Origin: Geothrix fuzhouensis
GTDB lineage: Bacteria > Acidobacteriota > Holophagae > Holophagales > Holophagaceae
Length of the DNA stretch: 64,000 nt
Reading direction: 5' to 3'
Assembly (NCBI RefSeq): GCF_024609325.1
Contig: NZ_JANHMQ010000002.1
Span: 620,001-684,000 of the forward strand
The notes beneath the pieces are model-generated. The model made no database searches. It worked only from the letters and a program-made list of their open reading frames with translations, and had not been told where the DNA came from. The translations under genes were made by a program, and so were the position numbers. This document shows positions 54,331-62,811 of the stretch, one piece after another; the first letter of the stretch is position 1; every line of letters starts with the position of its first letter.

Positions 54331-55122
54331 CTAGAAGATCCGCACGAGATTGAACCCCAAAGCCCACCGGCTCGGGGGCCTGGGGCCGCCGGCGTAGTCG
54401 CCTCCCAGCACCTGGTGGGCGGTGGTGCCCTGGACGTTGGTGGCGAGCAGGGTGAAACGGTGGCCCTTGGTCTGGAATCGATAGCCGAAGGCGAACCCCT
54501 GCTCGAAGGTGGCGGAGTCCAGGCGGGCGGGGCGGGGATAGTACTCCGCGAGGATGGACTGGCCTTCCACGATGCGCCACCGGATACCCGCGCCGGCGGT
54601 AAAGAGGGCCCGATCCTGAGTGGTGGTGCGGGAAAGCCAGGTGGGGACGAGGCTGAAGGTCACCGGCCCCGCCAGGAACTCCGTGGGCAGTTGGAGGGTT
54701 GCGCCGGTGATGCCAACGGTTCCAAAGGCATAGGTGGCGCGCTGGATGGTTTCGTCGAAGCGCTCACCGCGAACCGCCATGCGGAGGTGCGGCCGGTCGA
54801 GAAGTCGCTCCTGGAGGGCCAGGATCACAGTCTTGCCATCGGAAGTGCGGTAGACCTGGGCGTTGAGGCCCGGTATCGCGGCGATACCGAGATCGAAGCC
54901 CAGGCCGGCGAAGTTGCCGCCGTCCAGACCGTAGAAATCTTTCGAGTTCCCCCGTGCCGGCTCGGCAAAGCGATGGGTGAAGCGGATGGCGGGTTGCCAG
55001 CCGTGGAGGTGGTCGGCCGTGGGCAGGTTGAGGCCCAGGGGAAGTTCGGAATCCTGGGCCAGCAGGGTGGTCGACAAACTTAGGGCCAGGAGGAAGGGCG
55101 GGACGATCGATTGGATGAGCAT
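54331..55122 (-). CDS. DUF5777-type outer-membrane barrel protein
   Basis: 263 residues with a signal peptide (PPFLLALSLSTTLLA). The pattern LNLPTADHLHGWQPAIRFTHRF followed by DLGIAAIPGLNAQVYRTSDGKT, and the final GFNLVRIF, match DUF5777 beta-barrel proteins. Members often lie beside Rieske, YceI or cytochrome genes in Bacteroidota and Acidobacteriota. It is 16 bp downstream of the Rieske lipoprotein gene and surely cotranscribed. Function unknown; outer-membrane location inferred. Confidence 0.78.
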   Translation of the reverse strand: MLIQSIVPPFLLALSLSTTLLAQDSELPLGLNLPTADHLHGWQPAIRFTHRFAEPARGNSKDFYGLDGGNFAGLGFDLGIAAIPGLNAQVYRTSDGKTVILALQERLLDRPHLRMAVRGERFDETIQRATYAFGTVGITGATLQLPTEFLAGPVTFSLVPTWLSRTTTQDRALFTAGAGIRWRIVEGQSILAEYYPRPARLDSATFEQGFAFGYRFQTKGHRFTLLATNVQGTTAHQVLGGDYAGGPRPPSRWALGFNLVRIF

Positions 55123-55138
55123 GGGCGTTCCGGGCGGA

Positions 55139-55687
55139 TCAGGTGAGCCGCGTGGTGGCGGAGACGGGCTTGGAAGGATCGATCACGAGCACGCCGCCCG
55201 GCGTGGACTCGCTGACCTGGTAGTGCTGGAGGATGGCCCCCACCGGCGCCGGTCCCAGGGTCACCGTGCCGTTGAGGTCGTACTGGCTGCCGTGGCAGGG
55301 GCAGCCGAAGCCGGTCTGGGTGGTGTTGAGGCGGCCGCCCTGGTGCAGGCAGCTGGCGTTGAAGGCGTAGATGCCGGCGCTATCACGGACGAGGTAGTAG
55401 CCCTGGGCGGCCCCCAGGACCAGGGGGCAGCTGCCGGACGCGGTGGTGGTGTAGTCCCGCACCGTTCCGGCGGGTTGGCCCATCATGCTGGCCTTCGTTT
55501 CGGAGGTGGTGACCGGGCTGGGCGGAGGTGGCGGCGGTGGCGGAGCCGGGGTAGAACTTCCGCCCCCACCTCCACCGCAGGAGACGACCGCGGCGGCCGC
55601 GGCCAGGGCCAGGGCGCAGGCGCAGAATTCCCGGCGATCGAGACCACTGGCTGGTCCGGCCGGTGTGGAGCGTTCGGGTTGAGACAT
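55139..55687 (-). CDS. Rieske [2Fe-2S] lipoprotein
   Basis: 182 residues. The leader combines a twin-arginine motif (DRREF, 17-21) with a lipobox ending at C37 (VVSC), so a folded, cluster-bearing protein is probably exported by Tat and lipidated. A Gly and a Pro run follow as a flexible tether. The Rieske ligands are C113-x-H115 (CLHQGG) and C129-x-x-H132 (CPCH). The first motif lacks the second disulfide cysteine of bc1-type Rieske proteins. AGGGAGG precedes the ATG. Divergent from the DUF2231 gene. Confidence 0.9.
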   Translation of the reverse strand: MSQPERSTPAGPASGLDRREFCACALALAAAAAVVSCGGGGGGSSTPAPPPPPPPPSPVTTSETKASMMGQPAGTVRDYTTTASGSCPLVLGAAQGYYLVRDSAGIYAFNASCLHQGGRLNTTQTGFGCPCHGSQYDLNGTVTLGPAPVGAILQHYQVSESTPGGVLVIDPSKPVSATTRLT

Positions 55688-55866
55688 GGGACCTCCCTGG
55701 GTTGGGGCCGCAGCGATGGCGGACTGGCTTGGGGATGAGAATGCGGCGGCGACCGGGGAGCCCCCAGATCCGGATGGCAGAAACCGGCCCATCCGGTCTG
55801 GCCTTCGCCCCGGCGGTGGGCGCATCCTCTTGGCAGATGCTGTCCGACCCCTGCCTGGAGCCCGCC

Positions 55867-56352
55867 GTGCCTCCCTTCAATCACGTCCACCCCGCCATCG
55901 TGCATTTCCCCATCGCCCTGCTGGCGACGGCCCCGCTCATCTTCCTGCTGGGCGGCCTCTGGCCGGCCCAGCGCCGGGGCATCCACGCCGTTGCGCTGCT
56001 CCTGCTGCTGCTGGGGCTCCTGGGCGGGCTGCTGGCCCTGGCCACCGGGGATGCCGCGGAGAAACTCGCCCACCGCACGCCGGAGCTGCGCGCCGCCTTG
56101 AACCATCATGAGTTCCTGGCCCAATGGACGGTTTCGATATTCGGGGTGCTGGCCGCCTCCTGGCTTATATACCTGGGATTCCTGCGCTTCTCCCACCGGG
56201 AGCTTCCTCAAGGTTTGGGCAGGCTCTTGTTCCTCCTATGGCTGCTCCTCAGCGCTAGCGGTGTCGTCACACTCGTCCTCACGGGCCATGAGGGTGCTCG
56301 GATGGTCCACGAATTGCACACCCATGCGGGAGACACCCAGAACGGCTGGTAA
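55867..56352 (+). CDS. DUF2231 membrane protein
   Basis: 161 residues with four transmembrane helices and the family start VPPFNHVHPAIVHFPIALL. Histidines at the ends of helices (NHVHPAIVHFP, NHHEFL, TGHEGARMVHELHTH) could bind heme, as suspected for this family. A GTG at 55867 with GGAG before it gives the family N-terminus; ATG 55837 is an alternative. It is divergent from, and probably functionally tied to, the Rieske/DUF5777 genes. Confidence 0.83.
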   Translation: MPPFNHVHPAIVHFPIALLATAPLIFLLGGLWPAQRRGIHAVALLLLLLGLLGGLLALATGDAAEKLAHRTPELRAALNHHEFLAQWTVSIFGVLAASWLIYLGFLRFSHRELPQGLGRLLFLLWLLLSASGVVTLVLTGHEGARMVHELHTHAGDTQNGW

Positions 56353-56376
56353 CGCAACTCCGGTTGGGCTGATGGG

Positions 56377-56469
56377 ATGAAGCCCCGCCAGTACACCGTC
56401 CTCCTACTCCTAGGCTTCGCCCTCTGTACCTGTGGCACGAGGTCAGCGAAGACAAGGTCGATAAATTAG
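56377..56469 (+). CDS. Possible small lipoprotein (30 residues)
   Basis: Encodes a basic start, a hydrophobic stretch VLLLLGFALCTCG and a short polar tail, as in tiny lipoproteins of the entericidin type. The ribosome site is weak. It begins 24 bp after the DUF2231 stop. It may be chance; no homology can be claimed. Confidence 0.25.
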   Translation: MKPRQYTVLLLLGFALCTCGTRSAKTRSIN

Positions 56470-56541
56470 ACCTTCTTCCAGCAAGCGCAGCCGCAGCGAG
56501 GCGTGGGGCGCATAGCCACCGTAGAAAGAAAAGCAGTTTGA

Positions 56542-56605
56542 ACCACCGATAAACACCGATGCACACTGATCAAAACCAATCTTTTTATCGGCGTTTATCG
56601 GGGGT
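56542..56605. repeat. Palindromic 10-nt-word repeat element 4
   Basis: 64 bp. The left arm is ACCACCGATAAACACCGAT and the right arm ATCGGCGTTTATCGGGGGT; 16 of 19 outer positions pair. The repeated word is CACCGATAAA, period 10. It lies between the DUF2231 region and the 3' end of ampG, 27 bp from the ampG stop. Confidence 0.75.
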
Positions 56606-56631
56606 AAATACTTTCTTTGCGAGGTGCATTC

Positions 56632-57870
56632 TCACCCCGCGGCCGCTTCTTCTGTTTCCGGTTTCGCCCAGCGATCGAATCGCATCAGCATCAGCATCCC
56701 CGGCACGGCGATCACGGTGCAGAAGAGAAAGTAGTTCGACCAGCCCCAGTGCTTCACGAGCGAGCCGGCTGGGGCGGCAAGAACGGTGCGGGTGAGGGCG
56801 GTGAGGCTGCTCAGAAGGGCGAACTGGGTGGCGGTGTATTTGAGGTGGCATTGGCCCATGAGGAAGGATGTGAAGGCCGCAAGGCCCAGCCCGTAGCAGA
56901 GGTTCTCCAGGGACACAGTGAGGGCCAGCAGGGAGAGCCTAGGCCCCGCATGGGCCAGCCACAGGTAGGCCAGGCTTGAGATCCCCTGCAGGATTCCGAA
57001 GACTACGAGGGCCCGCTTCAGTTTCATGTGCAGCATGAGTGTGCCGCCTGCCGCCATGCCCACAATGATGGCGCCCGTTCCCACGAACTTTGTAATGGTT
57101 CCGATCTGGGTCAGGGTGAAGCCGACGTCCAGGTAGAAGAGTGTGGGCAGGGCTTGGGCCAGCATGTCTCCCAGTTTGTAGAGCACGGCGAAGGCCAGCA
57201 CCTCCCAGGCACCACGGCGGCCCATGAATTCGCGGAAGGGCTCCACGACAGCCTCTTGCAAATTCTTGGGCGGGGGGGAGTCGTGAAGGGATGGGGGAGA
57301 TAACCAGGTGCCTACTACACCCATTGCCATCAGTGTGGCCATAAGCAGGTACACCGTGCGCCATGAAACATGCTGCCCCACCAGGATCAGCGCCCCCGCG
57401 CCTGAAATCAGCATGGCGATCCGGTAGGAGCCAATGTGAAGGGCGTTGCCTAAGCCCAGCTCTGATGGCTCCAGGGATTCGGCTCTGAAAGCATCAGAAA
57501 CCACATCCTGGCTGGCACTGAAGAAAGCCACAACCAGCGCCAAGGCAGCCACCAGACTCAGATTCCGGGCTGGCTGCAAGTTCGCCAGGGCCACCAGGGC
57601 CAGTACCAATCCCACCTGGGTCAACAGCAGCCAGCCTTTCCGACGTCCCCGGAACCCCGGGAAGCTCGGCGCAAGGCGATCCATGATGGGGGCCCACAGG
57701 AACTTCAGGTTGTAGGGAAGGCCCACCAGGGCGAAGAGCCCGATGGTGGTGTAGTCGACATTCTCCCTTTTCATCCATGTCTGGAGCGTGTCCCCAATCA
57801 ACTTCAGGGGCAGGCCCGAGGCCAGGCCCAATGGGATCCAGACAGCGAGACGGCGGAAGCGTGGGGGCAT
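56632..57870 (-). CDS. ampG: AmpG-like muropeptide transporter (MFS)
   Basis: 412 residues, twelve or more helices. It has the AmpG signature FALVGLPYNLKFLWAPIMDR and the ASQDVVSDAFRAE segment in TM4-5. AmpG imports anhydromuropeptides from the periplasm for peptidoglycan recycling. Ends in a charged tail WAKPETEEAAAG. No nearby beta-lactamase or recycling genes. Followed by palindromic element 4. Confidence 0.9.
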   Translation of the reverse strand: MPPRFRRLAVWIPLGLASGLPLKLIGDTLQTWMKRENVDYTTIGLFALVGLPYNLKFLWAPIMDRLAPSFPGFRGRRKGWLLLTQVGLVLALVALANLQPARNLSLVAALALVVAFFSASQDVVSDAFRAESLEPSELGLGNALHIGSYRIAMLISGAGALILVGQHVSWRTVYLLMATLMAMGVVGTWLSPPSLHDSPPPKNLQEAVVEPFREFMGRRGAWEVLAFAVLYKLGDMLAQALPTLFYLDVGFTLTQIGTITKFVGTGAIIVGMAAGGTLMLHMKLKRALVVFGILQGISSLAYLWLAHAGPRLSLLALTVSLENLCYGLGLAAFTSFLMGQCHLKYTATQFALLSSLTALTRTVLAAPAGSLVKHWGWSNYFLFCTVIAVPGMLMLMRFDRWAKPETEEAAAG

Positions 57871-57942
57871 CTGTGCATCATCGCAAAGAACCAGCGCTGG
57901 AAACCGCAGATTTCGCTTCTGGGGGCTGACCAGGTCCTATCG

Positions 57943-58407
57943 CTATTTGGCCACCGGCCGGTTCGCGCCGCGCCAGGCGCGCATGCCGCCCTTGAGCACG
58001 TAGACCCACTCGAAGCCCCGGGCCAGGAGCTGGCGCAGGGCGCGGTGGGAGAGGGCGTCGGTCTCGTCGACCAGGACGAGGGCCCGCTTGGCCATGGGAT
58101 CCGGGGCCTTGAAGCGCTGCGCGAGTTCCGCGTAGGGGACGTGGAGGCAGCCTCGAATGTGGCCCTGGCGGAAGGCGGCATCCTCCCGCAGATCCACCAG
58201 CAGCACACCCGGTCCCTGCAGGAGTTCCTCGACCTGCAGCGGGTCCAGCACGGGCCGCCCCTTCCCGCGGAGCCAGGATCGGAGCCGCGGCAGGGCCACT
58301 GCGAACAGCAGCACGAGGCAGAACGCCGCGAAGACCAGGCCGGGCAGGAAGGGATAGGCTTCCATCCAGTCTTTCAGCGTCGTCAGATCCTGGGCGAAAG
58401 CGGACAT
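57943..58407 (-). CDS. Membrane-anchored rhodanese-like protein without catalytic cysteine
   Basis: 154 residues. A transmembrane helix (FLPGLVFAAFCLVLLFAVAL) precedes a rhodanese domain with LLVDLREDAAFRQGHIRGCLHVP and a final GFEWVYVLKGGMRAWRGA. The active-site loop reads VLVDETDALSHRA, with no cysteine, so sulfur transfer is not expected; it may bind partners instead. Resembles YibN-type proteins. Same strand as the rluD-lgt pair, 32 bp downstream. Confidence 0.8.
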   Translation of the reverse strand: MSAFAQDLTTLKDWMEAYPFLPGLVFAAFCLVLLFAVALPRLRSWLRGKGRPVLDPLQVEELLQGPGVLLVDLREDAAFRQGHIRGCLHVPYAELAQRFKAPDPMAKRALVLVDETDALSHRALRQLLARGFEWVYVLKGGMRAWRGANRPVAK

Positions 58408-58439
58408 GGTTCCCCCGGTACGGGGATGATGCGCCCGCC

Positions 58440-59420
58440 TCAGAACTCCGGCAAGCCCAAGGCGATGGCCAGGGCCCTGAAGGCTGCGGGGATGGGGGCC
58501 ACCGCGTCGATCCGCGCGCCGGTCACGGGGTGGTCCACCGACAGCTTCCAGGCGTGGAGGGCCGGATGGGGCAGCAACAGAGCTCCGCCGTCCACATCCT
58601 TCCAGCGGCCCGGCCCGCCGTAGAGCGGGTCGCCCATGAGCGGGGCCCGGAGGTGGGCCAGGTGCACGCGGATCTGGTGGGTGCGCCCCGTGAGCAGCTC
58701 ACATTCCACGAGGGCAATGCTCGTGGTGCGAGCCAGCACGCGGATGCGGGTCTGGGCGGGGCGCCCGCCATCCGCCACCACCATGCGCAGGCGGTCCCGC
58801 TTGTGGCGGGCAATGGGCTCGTCGATGAGCAGGCTGCCCAGCTGGGGCAGTTTCGGAGAATGGCGCACCAGGGCCAGGTAGCGTTTCTCCACGGTGCGAG
58901 CCTTGAACTGATCCTGGATGGCCCGCTGGGCTTCCGCGGTCTTGGCGAGGCAGAGACAACCGGTGGTGTACCGATCCAGGCGATGCACAAGGCCCGGCCA
59001 GCCGGAGGCCAGTTCCTCGGCATCCTCCGCTGCCTCGTCGGTGGGCTCGAGGATCACGGGCGCCTTGAGGCGGTGCAGCAGGGCGTTCACGATGGTCCCG
59101 CCCGCATGGCCGGGGCCCGGATGCACAACCATCCCCGCGGGCTTGTCCACGATCCACAGATGGGCGTCCTCGAAGAGGGTGGGCAGGTCGATGGCCTCGG
59201 CCTCCAGATGCGCCGCCGGAGCGGCGATCACCGGCAGTTCCGTTTCCACCAGGTCGCCCGGGCGCAGCTTGACACCGCCCTTGGTCACGGGCTGGCCATT
59301 CACCTTGATTTCACCCGTGCGGACATGAACATCCCAGCGGGCGCGGGGGACTTCGGGAAAGCGGTCGGCCAGGAAGCGGTCCAGGCGGGGGGCGCCTTCT
59401 TCAGCGATGAGTTGCATCAT
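58440..59420 (-). CDS. RluA/RluD family pseudouridine synthase
   Basis: 326 residues with an N-terminal S4 RNA-binding domain (RLDRFLADRFPEVPRARW) and the RluA catalytic domain with D149 in VHRLDRYTTG and GRTHQIRVHLAHL. Length and S4 domain fit RluD, which modifies 23S rRNA helix 69. The ATG at 59420 overlaps the lgt stop (ATGA), so it is coupled to lgt. GGAAGG serves as ribosome site within the lgt end. Confidence 0.92.
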   Translation of the reverse strand: MMQLIAEEGAPRLDRFLADRFPEVPRARWDVHVRTGEIKVNGQPVTKGGVKLRPGDLVETELPVIAAPAAHLEAEAIDLPTLFEDAHLWIVDKPAGMVVHPGPGHAGGTIVNALLHRLKAPVILEPTDEAAEDAEELASGWPGLVHRLDRYTTGCLCLAKTAEAQRAIQDQFKARTVEKRYLALVRHSPKLPQLGSLLIDEPIARHKRDRLRMVVADGGRPAQTRIRVLARTTSIALVECELLTGRTHQIRVHLAHLRAPLMGDPLYGGPGRWKDVDGGALLLPHPALHAWKLSVDHPVTGARIDAVAPIPAAFRALAIALGLPEF

Positions 59421-60229
59421 TTTGCTTCCTTCCGGCGCTGCCAGAACAACCAAAGACCCAGGCCCAGCATCATGAAGGCGATGCCGGTGAGGCGGCCCGT
59501 GCTGAGCCACACCCAGCCCAGCCAGCCGGTGCCTCGATCCACATCGCCCCGCCAAGTCTCCGTGATGACACGGCCCAGGCCCTCCACCAGGAAATAGAGG
59601 GCGAAGATCTGACCCTGGAACGAGCGCTTGCCGCGGGCCACCAGCAGGATGGCCATCACGGTGAGGTTGGCGAGGGAGTTGTAGAACTGCACCGGGTGTA
59701 GGGGGATGCCCAGGGGCGTGCCGCTGAAGGCCTGGGCCAGCGGATTCGTGAACGTGGCGGCCCAGGACACGTGAGTCTCGGTGCCATAGCAGCAGCCGGC
59801 GGAGAAGCAGCCCAGGCGGCCGATGGCCTGGCCCAGGGCTACACCGGGCACCAGGGCGTCACCCGTGAGGCGCAGCGGCAGGCCCTGGCCCTTGCGGAGC
59901 TTCCAGAAGAACACCGCCGTGGCGGCGATGATGCCGCCGTGGATGGCGCCGCCGGCCCGCAGGGTCGAGAGGGTGAAGACGTCCCGGAGGGCCATGGCGC
60001 CTTCCTGGCCGGCGGGCGTGAAGAGACCCACGATGATCATCAAGAGCTTGGACCCCACGATGGCGGCGATCAGCACGGCGATGGCCAGGTCCGTGATGCC
60101 GTCCGGATTCAGGCCATCCAGCTTCGCCTGCCGCTTGGCCAGGGCCGCGCCCGCGAAGAACGCGATGGCCAGCAGCAGCCCGTAGGTCCCGAGGGGGAAG
60201 GAGCCGATCTCGAAAAGAACTGGATGCAT
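59417..60229 (-). CDS. lgt: Prolipoprotein diacylglyceryl transferase
   Basis: 270 residues with seven membrane helices. Signature RLGCFSAGCCYG, a GAIHGG segment corresponding to the catalytic HGG, and HPVQFYNSLANL at the second conserved site. Lgt adds diacylglycerol to the lipobox cysteine. ATG 60229 gives MHPVLFEIGSFPLGTYG. It shares a 72-bp divergent spacer containing a heptanucleotide repeat with lpxD. Confidence 0.95.
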   Translation of the reverse strand: MHPVLFEIGSFPLGTYGLLLAIAFFAGAALAKRQAKLDGLNPDGITDLAIAVLIAAIVGSKLLMIIVGLFTPAGQEGAMALRDVFTLSTLRAGGAIHGGIIAATAVFFWKLRKGQGLPLRLTGDALVPGVALGQAIGRLGCFSAGCCYGTETHVSWAATFTNPLAQAFSGTPLGIPLHPVQFYNSLANLTVMAILLVARGKRSFQGQIFALYFLVEGLGRVITETWRGDVDRGTGWLGWVWLSTGRLTGIAFMMLGLGLWLFWQRRKEAK

Positions 60230-60263
60230 GGTGGATTCCGAACGGATGACTGGAAACTGAGGG

Positions 60264-60291
60264 CTGAAGACTGAAGACTGAAGACTGACGA
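60264..60291. repeat. Heptanucleotide tandem repeat between lgt and lpxD
   Basis: Unit CTGAAGA three times exactly plus a fourth CTGACGA. It ends immediately before the GGAGG of lpxD and lies 35 bp from the lgt start. Less exact copies (ACTGGAAACTGAGGG) precede it. Confidence 0.8.
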
Positions 60292-60301
60292 GGAGGGTGC
60301 C

Positions 60302-61300
60302 ATGCCGACCATCACAGCTCAGGACCTGGCGGAGCGTCTGGGTGGCAGCCTTGAGCATTGTCCCCCGGATCGGCCCATTTCCGAAGTGAAGCCCCTGGAA
60401 GAGGCGGGGGCGGGCTCTGTATCCTTCCTGGCGAATCCGAAATATGCCGCGAAGGCCAAGGAAAGTGCCGCGGGCCTGATCTTCGTGGACGCGACCGCCG
60501 ACATGGGCGAGCACCCCGTGCTGCGGGTGAAGCATCCCTACTGGGCCTTCGCCCAGGCCATCGGCTGGCTGCACCCGGAGCCGGCCCCCGAGTGGAGTGA
60601 CCGCCCCGTGCATCCCACGGCCATGATCGGCGCGGGCTGCCGCATCGCGCCCGGAGCCACGATAGGGGCCCGCACCGTGCTGGGAAAGGGGTGCGTGGTG
60701 CATCCGGGCGTCCATGTGGGCGATGACTGCGTGCTGGGCGAGGGTTGTGAGCTGTTCTCCGGCGCCGTGCTCTACCGCCGCACCCGGCTGGGGAACCGCG
60801 TGGCCATCCACGCCAACTCCGTGGTGGGCAGCGACGGCTACGGCTACGTGCTGGTGGAGGGCCGGCACGCCAAGATCCCCCAGGTGGGCTGGGTGGAGGT
60901 GGGCGACGACGTGGAGATCGGCGCCTGCGTGTGCATCGACCGCGGCGTGCTGGGCCCCACGCGCATCGGCCTGGGCACCAAGATCGACAACCAGGTGCAG
61001 GTGGGCCACAACGTGCAGGTGGGGAACCACTGCCTGCTGGTGAGCCAGACCGGCATCAGCGGCTCCACGAAGCTGGGCGACTACGTCACGCTGGCCGGCA
61101 AGGTGGGGGTGGTGGGCCACATCGAGATCGGCAGCCGCAGCGTGGTGGGCGGCAACAGCGTGGTGGCCAAGAGCCTGCCCGAGGGGAGCTTCGTCACGGG
61201 CTTCCCCGCCCGACCCCACAAGGAGTGGACCGAGGCCCAGGCCGCCCTGAACCGCCTGCCGCGCCTCATGAAACAGTTGCGGAAGGGCGGGGCGCTCTAG
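60302..61300 (+). CDS. lpxD: UDP-3-O-acylglucosamine N-acyltransferase
   Basis: 332 residues. An N-terminal uridine-binding domain (GSVSFLANPKYAAKAKES) and a left-handed beta-helix of hexapeptide repeats with catalytic H236 (VQVGHNVQVG); a C-terminal helix follows. LpxD adds the N-linked acyl chain in lipid A synthesis, showing an outer membrane with LPS-type lipid. GAGGAGG precedes the ATG. Other lpx genes are not next to it here. Confidence 0.95.
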   Translation: MPTITAQDLAERLGGSLEHCPPDRPISEVKPLEEAGAGSVSFLANPKYAAKAKESAAGLIFVDATADMGEHPVLRVKHPYWAFAQAIGWLHPEPAPEWSDRPVHPTAMIGAGCRIAPGATIGARTVLGKGCVVHPGVHVGDDCVLGEGCELFSGAVLYRRTRLGNRVAIHANSVVGSDGYGYVLVEGRHAKIPQVGWVEVGDDVEIGACVCIDRGVLGPTRIGLGTKIDNQVQVGHNVQVGNHCLLVSQTGISGSTKLGDYVTLAGKVGVVGHIEIGSRSVVGGNSVVAKSLPEGSFVTGFPARPHKEWTEAQAALNRLPRLMKQLRKGGAL

Positions 61301-61304
61301 CCCT

Positions 61305-62153
61305 TCAGAACTCCGCGATCATGGCCTGGTCCCGCTCGACGGCGGCGCGGACGTCCGTCTTGAGGCGGGCCAGCACCCCAGGCGCCAGATGGAGGATGTC
61401 CACGGCCTGCCGGGAGGCCGCCTCCAGACGCAAGGGGTCGCCAAGGCCAGCCCTCACCTCCAGGGCCAGCTGATTGGCCAGGGCCACCACGGCGGTCAGC
61501 TTCCGATGGGCCAGGCCCGCCCGGAGGGGCTCGTGGTGCCAGCGCACGGCGGCCTGCAGGCCGGGAGCCAGACTCCACTGGCCGGCCAGCGCCTCGCCGA
61601 CCATGGCGTGATCGAACCCGAAGGCCTCCTGTTCCCGCTCGAGGCAGGCGCCATTCTGCTCGTCGACCGCGCGCAGCAGGGGCCCATAGCGCTCGGGGAA
61701 CTTCACGCCCAGGACCGATTTTCCGAGGTCGTGCAGCAGGCCGCCGACAAAGGCTTCTTCCGTATGCGGAAGTCCCAGCCGCTCGGCGAAGGCGCGGCTG
61801 GCCACGGCGGTCACCAGAGCGTGTTCCCAGAGCAGCCGCTCTTCAGGGCCCACGGTGCCGCGGAGGTAGAGGGTTCTGGCGGAGCTCGCGAGGACCACGC
61901 TCTTGAGGGCGGAGACCCCCAAGGTCGTGATCGCCTGCGTCAGGGTGGTCACCTCGCGCATCAGGCCGAAGGCCGTGGAGTTCGAGACTCTCAGAACCTG
62001 GCCGGCGAGGGCCGGGTCCAGGGCGATGATCCGGTGGAAGTCGCCAGCAGTGGCTTGTGGATCCGCGGAGAGCCGCAGCACCTCGGCCGCCACCCGGGGC
62101 ACGGGCGGGAGGTCGCCGAGGTTTGCGATGAGCTCGTGGGGGGTGATGGGCAT
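61305..62153 (-). CDS. HDOD domain signalling protein
   Basis: 282 residues, one HDOD domain over most of the length: LPPVPRVAAEVLRLSADPQAT, IALDPALAGQVLRVSNS, and GGLLHDLGKSVLG, in which an HD pair remains. HDOD proteins are usually non-catalytic and bind partners or c-di-GMP-linked signalling proteins. Convergent with lpxD, 4 bp apart; acpS is upstream on the same strand. Confidence 0.88.
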   Translation of the reverse strand: MPITPHELIANLGDLPPVPRVAAEVLRLSADPQATAGDFHRIIALDPALAGQVLRVSNSTAFGLMREVTTLTQAITTLGVSALKSVVLASSARTLYLRGTVGPEERLLWEHALVTAVASRAFAERLGLPHTEEAFVGGLLHDLGKSVLGVKFPERYGPLLRAVDEQNGACLEREQEAFGFDHAMVGEALAGQWSLAPGLQAAVRWHHEPLRAGLAHRKLTAVVALANQLALEVRAGLGDPLRLEAASRQAVDILHLAPGVLARLKTDVRAAVERDQAMIAEF

Positions 62154-62225
62154 GGTCGGCTCCTCGCCGCTCAGGTGCTGCTCCGAACCTCGGCCCGATG
62201 GGGGAACCGCGGGGGTCCCGCCTGG

Positions 62226-62594
62226 TCAGTCCTCGATGACGACCACGGCCAGGGCCAGATCTCCATCATGGGTCACGCTGCCATGGAGGTGCCGGATGCC
62301 GCGGGCCGCCAGCAAGCCCTCAAGAGCCCCCACGGCCCACAGGCGCCCATTCACGTACCGCAGCTCTTTCCAGGACCAGCCATCCAGACCCGTGCCCAGG
62401 GCCTTGCCGAAGGCTTCCCGGAGCGCCCAGCGACCAGCCAGCCGCTCCGGCAGTCGCTCCCGGTTGCCCGCCAGCAGGTAGGCTGCCTCCTCCGGATGCA
62501 GGATCCGCCCCGCGCACTTCTCAGCCCCGAAACGCGCGACCAGGTGCCGCCAGCGGCTGGGGGGGCAGAGGTCGGTACCTAGTCCGAGGATCAC
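62226..62594 (-). CDS. acpS: Holo-acyl-carrier-protein synthase
   Basis: 122 residues with the AcpS signatures LGLGTDL at the start (Mg-binding Asp) and RWALREAFGKALG (Glu and Lys). It transfers phosphopantetheine from CoA to ACP. The start is GTG at 62594. The preceding 217 bp contain palindromic element 5. Confidence 0.94.
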   Translation of the reverse strand: MILGLGTDLCPPSRWRHLVARFGAEKCAGRILHPEEAAYLLAGNRERLPERLAGRWALREAFGKALGTGLDGWSWKELRYVNGRLWAVGALEGLLAARGIRHLHGSVTHDGDLALAVVVIED

Positions 62595-62665
62595 TTCAGC
62601 CTCCAGTCCCGTAAAGACAATTGGGGGACGAGAATCTGATTCACCGAGGAGAGGATGTCGTTGTC

Positions 62666-62787
62666 TTTATCACCGTTTCTCACTGTTCATCACCGGTTTA
62701 TCTTTCTTTCTTCTTTGGAGGAGGCACCATCGAGGAGCAAACAGATATAGAAGAAACCAGTGATAAACGGTGATGAACGGTGAGAAA
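62666..62787. repeat. Palindromic 10-nt-word repeat element 5
   Basis: 122 bp. Left arm begins TTTATCACCGTTTCTCACTG, right arm ends GATGAACGGTGAGAAA; outer arms of about 38 bp pair with few mismatches around a loop of some 45 bp. The repeated unit is TCACCGTTNA with period 10, the same word as element 2. It lies between acpS and the GNAT gene, both minus strand. Confidence 0.78.
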
Positions 62788-62811
62788 AGCAATGATTTCG
62801 GTGGGGGGCTT

